Assembly: GCA_902516425.1 (NCBI GenBank)
Contig: CABXYE010000004.1
Span: 5,001-63,317, forward strand
DNA: 58,317 nucleotides
Direction of reading: 5' to 3'
Source: an uncultured Pelagibacteraceae bacterium
GTDB lineage: Bacteria; Pseudomonadota; Alphaproteobacteria; Pelagibacterales; Pelagibacteraceae
How positions within the stretch are numbered: position 1 is the stretch's first letter; the number at the start of each line of letters is the position of its first letter. A program made the position numbers and the translations under genes. Under the pieces are notes generated by a model. It ran no database searches and was not told the origin of the DNA. It saw nothing but the letters and a program-made list of their open reading frames with translations. Below, piece after piece: positions 54,800 through 58,317 of this stretch.

Positions 54800-55719
54800 A
54801 AACTGCAATTATAAATTCTGAGTCTTATGAGAAACATAACACTGGTGATGGTCATCCGGAACAATCTAAGAGAGTGATTGTTATAAAAGAAAAGTTAAAA
54901 AAAAGAAAAGATTTAATCTGGCATAAACCATCCAATGTACCTGAAGATATTTTATCTATGACACATTCAAAGAAATATATAGATAATTTAAAAAAATCTT
55001 TTCCTCAAAAAGGTCTTAAATTTTTAGATGGAGATACTGTTGTATCACCTGAAAGTAAAAAGGCAGTATTTGATGCTGCAGGTTCAACAATCAGAGCAAT
55101 AGATGGTATAGAAAACAAGCAATTTAAAAAAGCATTTTGTTTAGCTAGACCTCCAGGGCATCATGCAGAAAGAGATAGAGCAATGGGATTCTGCTGTTTA
55201 TCAAATGCTGGAATAGCAACGAATTATTTAATAAATAAGTATAAATATAAAAAAATTGCTTGCGTAGATTTCGATGTGCACTGGGGTAATGGGAATTACG
55301 ACGTCATGCGTAATAACAAGAATTCTTTATATATCTCAACTCATCAATATCCTTTCTATCCTGGAGGAGGAACTGATAAAGATAAAGGTGACTTTAATAA
55401 TTCTCTTAATATACCCTTACCAGCAGGTACGAATTCAGAGCAATATTTTAATGCATTTGCCAGAGTTTTAGACAGATTAGTGGAATATAAACCGGACTTT
55501 TTATTGTTCTCAGCTGGATTTGATGCGCACAAAGACGATCCTTTGGCCCAATTTCAATTAAGTTCTAAAGACTTTTATGAAATAACTAAAAGAACTTTAC
55601 AAGCTACGAATAAATTTACAGGAGGTAAAGTTGTTTCAATACTTGAAGGCGGATATGATTTAAATGCCTTAGCAGAAAGTGCAAATGAACATGTTAATGC
55701 GTTAATAGAATTCAATTGA
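54796..55719 (+). CDS. Histone deacetylase-fold hydrolase (class II/AcuC/APAH-like)
   Basis: A 307-residue arginase/deacetylase-fold protein. The zinc and catalytic residues are visible: RPPGHH (H122, H123), DFDVHWGNGN (D160, H162), FSAGFDAH (D243) and EGGYD (Y287). The usual DVHHGNG reads DVHWGNG. In bacteria such enzymes deacetylate polyamines, acetoin-pathway proteins or unknown substrates. Overlap with dapE hints at co-expression, and a SET-domain gene follows after 30 bp. Confidence 0.9.
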   Translation: MKTAIINSESYEKHNTGDGHPEQSKRVIVIKEKLKKRKDLIWHKPSNVPEDILSMTHSKKYIDNLKKSFPQKGLKFLDGDTVVSPESKKAVFDAAGSTIRAIDGIENKQFKKAFCLARPPGHHAERDRAMGFCCLSNAGIATNYLINKYKYKKIACVDFDVHWGNGNYDVMRNNKNSLYISTHQYPFYPGGGTDKDKGDFNNSLNIPLPAGTNSEQYFNAFARVLDRLVEYKPDFLLFSAGFDAHKDDPLAQFQLSSKDFYEITKRTLQATNKFTGGKVVSILEGGYDLNALAESANEHVNALIEFN

Positions 55720-55749
55720 AAAATAATCAATAAATAAAAAATCACCTAA

Positions 55750-56241
55750 ATGAAACTATATAGAATTAAAAAATCTAAAATTGATAAAAGAGGGAGGGGT
55801 CTTTTCGCTACTCAGAATATCAAAGAAGGTACAAAAATAATTAATTATGTTGGAAAAATTATTACTAATAAACAAGTTGATAAGTCAAACAAGTTTAACA
55901 ATAAAAAACCAATTTACTTATTTACATTGAATAAAAGATATACACTTGATGGAGATTTTTCATGGAATACTGCAGGACTAGTAAATCACAGTTGTGATAA
56001 TAACTGTGACTATAATGGAAAAGGATTGAGGGTATGGATTACTGCGATCAGAAATATTAAGAAGGGAGAGGAATTTACTTGTGATTATGGTTTTGGTTTT
56101 GATGAAGATTTTAAACAATTTCCATGTAAATGTGGATCAAGAAACTGTTGTGGCTATATTGTGAGAGCTGAATCAAGATGGCGAATTAATAAAAAGTTTG
56201 CGATGAATAATAAAAAAAAATTAATAAACAATTCTCATTAA
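55750..56241 (+). CDS. SET-domain protein lysine methyltransferase, with post-SET cysteines
   Basis: A 163-residue protein consisting of a SET domain (about 1-118) and a post-SET-like Cys cluster. Motifs are GRGLFATQNIKEGT, the SAM-binding NHSCDNNC (N79-H80-S81-C82), and GEEFTCDYGF with the catalytic Tyr113. The Cys residues CKCGSRNCCG (C126, C128, C133, C134) follow the eukaryote-like post-SET pattern. Bacterial SET proteins methylate histones of hosts, ribosomal proteins or chromatin proteins; the target here is unknown. Its end overlaps truA by 21 bp. Confidence 0.9.
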   Translation: MKLYRIKKSKIDKRGRGLFATQNIKEGTKIINYVGKIITNKQVDKSNKFNNKKPIYLFTLNKRYTLDGDFSWNTAGLVNHSCDNNCDYNGKGLRVWITAIRNIKKGEEFTCDYGFGFDEDFKQFPCKCGSRNCCGYIVRAESRWRINKKFAMNNKKKLINNSH

Positions 56242-56961
56242 GTAAAGACCTTCTGGGGGTGCTGGTGGGGCGCAAAGAGACCTTCTTTTTGAATTTAGAG
56301 CATTCTCAAACTTTTGAAGTGACCATTTTTTTTCTCCAAGATATTTCAAACATCCAACCATTGAACGTACTTGTTTTTGTAAATATGATTGAGACTGAAA
56401 CTCTATTTGAATCTTATTTTTTGAAAATTTAATTTTTACAGATTTCATTGTTTTGATTGGACTTTTTGCTCTGCAACTTGAAGCTCTAAAAGTAGAAAAA
56501 TCTTTTGTTCCGATTAACTTTTTTGCACCTTTTTTCATTAAACCAACATTTAATTGTCTAATTACATGCCAACTTCTATCTTTTTCTAAAACAGGAATAC
56601 TCAAGCGATTATTTATTACATAATTGTATATTCTATTTTTAGCAGAATATCTTGCATGAAAGTCTTTATTTCTTTTTTTAAGGTCTATAATTGCAATATT
56701 ATCTTTATTTAAAAAATAGTTTATTGATTTAAGAAATTTATCTTTTTTTTTAATGGTTGTTTTACACTCAAAATGTGCTGATTGTCCTTTAGCATGAACG
56801 CCACGATCGAGTCTTCCAGCTCCAAACAATAAAATTTTTTGATCTAATAGGATCGATATTTGATCCTGTATTAGTCCTTGTACAGTTTTACCTTTTTTTT
56901 GGATTTGCCAGCCTCTGAAGTTTGTTCCTTCATATTCAATTATTATTTGATATTTAAACAT
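56221..56961 (-). CDS. truA: tRNA pseudouridine synthase A
   Basis: A 246-residue enzyme making pseudouridine at positions 38-40 of tRNAs. The catalytic Asp is D52, but the near-universal GRTDAGVHA reads GRLDRGVHA (49-57), with Thr and Ala replaced by Leu and Arg. Other motifs (FHARYSAKNRIYNY and SYLQKQVRSMVG) are normal. It overlaps fmt by 8 bp, completing a def-fmt-truA unit common in bacteria. Confidence 0.94.
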   Translation of the reverse strand: MFKYQIIIEYEGTNFRGWQIQKKGKTVQGLIQDQISILLDQKILLFGAGRLDRGVHAKGQSAHFECKTTIKKKDKFLKSINYFLNKDNIAIIDLKKRNKDFHARYSAKNRIYNYVINNRLSIPVLEKDRSWHVIRQLNVGLMKKGAKKLIGTKDFSTFRASSCRAKSPIKTMKSVKIKFSKNKIQIEFQSQSYLQKQVRSMVGCLKYLGEKKWSLQKFENALNSKRRSLCAPPAPPEGLYLMRIVY

Positions 56962-57886
56962 TTAATAACATTGATCCTTTTTTAATTTTTGATCCAAGCA
57001 TAAATTCAACATTTTTTTGAGGTCTTTTCCCCTGCCTTTGAATTTCAAGAATCTTTACTGATTTATTATCACCACAAGCAATTTCCAATTGATCTGAGAT
57101 AACTTCACCTGCTTTCCCTGAGCCATATCCTACCTCAGCTTTTAAAATCTTATACCTTTCACCACTAAAATCAAAAAAAGCACCTGGTGAAGGAAAAAGT
57201 CCATTGATTTTACCAATTATTTTTGATGCTTCGTTGCTCCAAACTATTTTACCTTCCTCCTTATCAATCTTTTTTGCGTAAGTTGCTTTAGAATGATCCT
57301 GTTCAAAAAACTTTACCTTATTCTCTAAAATATCATCAATGATATCTAGAATTTTATCAGCAGCTAAAAGGGATAATTTTTTGGAAACCTCTTTTGCATT
57401 ATTATTTGGATCAATTTTTATTTTATACAAATTACTTACAGGACCACTATCGAGTTCTTCATTTATTTTCATTATACTAATCCCAGTTTCACTCTCTAAA
57501 TTCATAATTGATCTTTGAATTGGGGCAGCCCCCCGCCATTTCGGAAGTAAAGATCCATGAATATTGATAAAACCATTTTTTGTTAAATTTAAATATTCTT
57601 TGGGAATTATCTGACCATAAGCTACAACAATTGCAAGATCTGCATTTAATTCTTCTAAAAATTTATATTCCTCCTCGTTATTTTTCAAATGACCAGGAGT
57701 TCTAAAATTCAGATTAAGTGTTTCAGAAATATCTTGGATTGGAGATTTGTTAATTTTTTGACCTCTGTGAGATTTTTTTGGCGGCTGAGTATATACAACA
57801 GAAATTGAGTGTCCATTTTGATACAAAGATTTTAGTACAGGGACAGCAAATAATGGTGTGCCCATAAAAATAATTCTTTTAGCCAT
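56954..57886 (-). CDS. fmt: Methionyl-tRNA formyltransferase
   Basis: A 310-residue enzyme that formylates initiator Met-tRNA. The N-terminal GTPLFAVPVL begins the Rossmann domain, NIHGSLLPKWRGAAPIQ carries the catalytic His and formyl-folate site, and a C-terminal OB-like domain binds tRNA (about 205-305). It directly abuts def, the enzyme that later removes the formyl group. Confidence 0.96.
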   Translation of the reverse strand: MAKRIIFMGTPLFAVPVLKSLYQNGHSISVVYTQPPKKSHRGQKINKSPIQDISETLNLNFRTPGHLKNNEEEYKFLEELNADLAIVVAYGQIIPKEYLNLTKNGFINIHGSLLPKWRGAAPIQRSIMNLESETGISIMKINEELDSGPVSNLYKIKIDPNNNAKEVSKKLSLLAADKILDIIDDILENKVKFFEQDHSKATYAKKIDKEEGKIVWSNEASKIIGKINGLFPSPGAFFDFSGERYKILKAEVGYGSGKAGEVISDQLEIACGDNKSVKILEIQRQGKRPQKNVEFMLGSKIKKGSMLLNV

Positions 57887-58317
57887 TTAAACTATTATTC
57901 TACCGGGATTCTTTTGATTTTTTGAAATTTTTTTGATGATTAAATCTCTTTTTAGCTTAGATATGTGATCAATAATCAATTTTCCATCTAAATGATTTAT
58001 CTCATGCTGAAGACAAGTAGATAAAAGACCATCACATTTCAAGTTTTTTGCTTTTCCCTCGATATCAATAAATTCTACTTCACAAATTTTAGGCCTTTCA
58101 ATCTCAATGAAGGTATCAGGTATTGATAAACACCCCTCTTCATAAATCGATGTTTCATTGCTTAACTTTTTAATAACAGGGTTAATAAATGTTAATGGTT
58201 GTTTTTTTTCGTCTTTACTAGAAACATCTATTACTAAAATCCTTTTTAAAATACCAACTTGAACTGCAGCTAAACCGATACCATTAGAATTATACATTGT
58301 GTCAAATAAATCTTTTA
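57887..58317 (-). CDS. def: Peptide deformylase, N-terminus beyond the window
   Basis: A metal-dependent deformylase. The frame stays open to the right edge, with KDLFDT before the first internal Met, as in full-length Def. All three motifs are present: GIGLAAVQVG (Q-containing motif 1), EGCLSIP (metal Cys) and QHEINHLDG (two metal His and the catalytic Glu). About 30 N-terminal residues are missing. It pairs with fmt downstream. Confidence 0.96.
   Translation of the reverse strand, partial: KDLFDTMYNSNGIGLAAVQVGILKRILVIDVSSKDEKKQPLTFINPVIKKLSNETSIYEEGCLSIPDTFIEIERPKICEVEFIDIEGKAKNLKCDGLLSTCLQHEINHLDGKLIIDHISKLKRDLIIKKISKNQKNPGRIIV

Noticed and set aside
1-58317. CRISPR arrays, insertion sequences, integrases or prophage
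   Set aside because: No regularly spaced repeats, transposase or integrase motifs or phage structural genes were seen; three tRNA genes show no adjacent integrase or duplicated 3' end.

Overview
The window is a 58 kb piece of a streamlined, AT-rich alphaproteobacterial chromosome, almost certainly SAR11 (Pelagibacterales). Three things support this. The partial 16S rRNA at the left edge carries, at 286-307, what I remember as the target of the SAR11-441R probe. Intergenic gaps are tiny, with many start/stop overlaps of 1-50 bp. The gene set and order are alphaproteobacterial (GcrA, DUF4167, DUF1178, DUF2948, short HisG with HisZ, cycM/kdsB/pheA, murA-DUF2948-hisD, lptC-lptB). I see no insertion sequence, integrase, phage gene or CRISPR array. 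This is core genome, and the interest lies in unusual details of core genes and RNAs.

Layout. 1-1047: 5' half of 16S rRNA (minus) with its leader and a bidirectional terminator-like palindrome. 1048-9535: an M23 endopeptidase, then a minus operon lysC-ispG-prfA-prmC-DUF4167, with ubiG, DUF1178 and argJ. 9601-18190: secA, accA, glcB, recR-ybaB-dnaX and the SRP RNA gene directly in front of dnaX. 18195-24150: pheA-kdsB, a membrane cytochrome c, argF-argD, gcrA and an NDUFA9-like reductase. 24167-28511: plus operon rnd-kdsD-lptC-lptB-aroA (Kdo/LPS export and shikimate). 28669-36163: rpsA-ihfB-pyrF-trpF-trpB-trpA-accD-folC, tightly overlapped. 36160-39774: minus cluster rmuC, PD-(D/E)XK nuclease, exonuclease I-like protein, thioredoxin. 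40051-43245: tRNA-His-hisS-hisZ-hisG. 43415-47851: cspA, tRNA-Phe, infA, hisD, DUF2948, murA, dcd and two small Lys-rich proteins. 47949-51240: tRNA-Thr, a TVP38/VTT membrane protein, and rpmH-rnpA-yidD-yidC. 51271-56241: argB, HAD nucleotidase, dapD, dapE, a histone-deacetylase-fold protein and a SET-domain protein. 56221-58317: def-fmt-truA, with def cut by the window edge.

The genes form a housekeeping set: translation (S1, L34, IF-1, RF1 and its methylase PrmC, Fmt/Def, HisRS), envelope (MurA, LptB/C, KdsB/D, YidC, SecA), replication and repair (DnaX, RecR, three exonucleases) and biosynthesis of Arg, His, Trp, Lys/DAP, Phe, ubiquinone, isoprenoids and fatty acids.

Points most worth a second look: (1) structured RNAs that abut start codons: tRNA-His ends 6 nt before hisS, and SRP RNA ends about 9 nt before dnaX; (2) a tryptophan synthase pair with altered beta active-site residues and matching loss, in both subunits, of the classical alpha-beta salt-bridge residues; (3) a three-nuclease cluster with a GC-rich inverted repeat in its leader; (4) a histone-deacetylase-fold gene beside a SET-domain methyltransferase gene; (5) tRNA-Thr and tRNA-Phe with non-canonical T loops; (6) AccA with a C-terminal membrane helix, and AccD with a CC in place of the first CxxC; (7) no glycine riboswitch in front of glcB.
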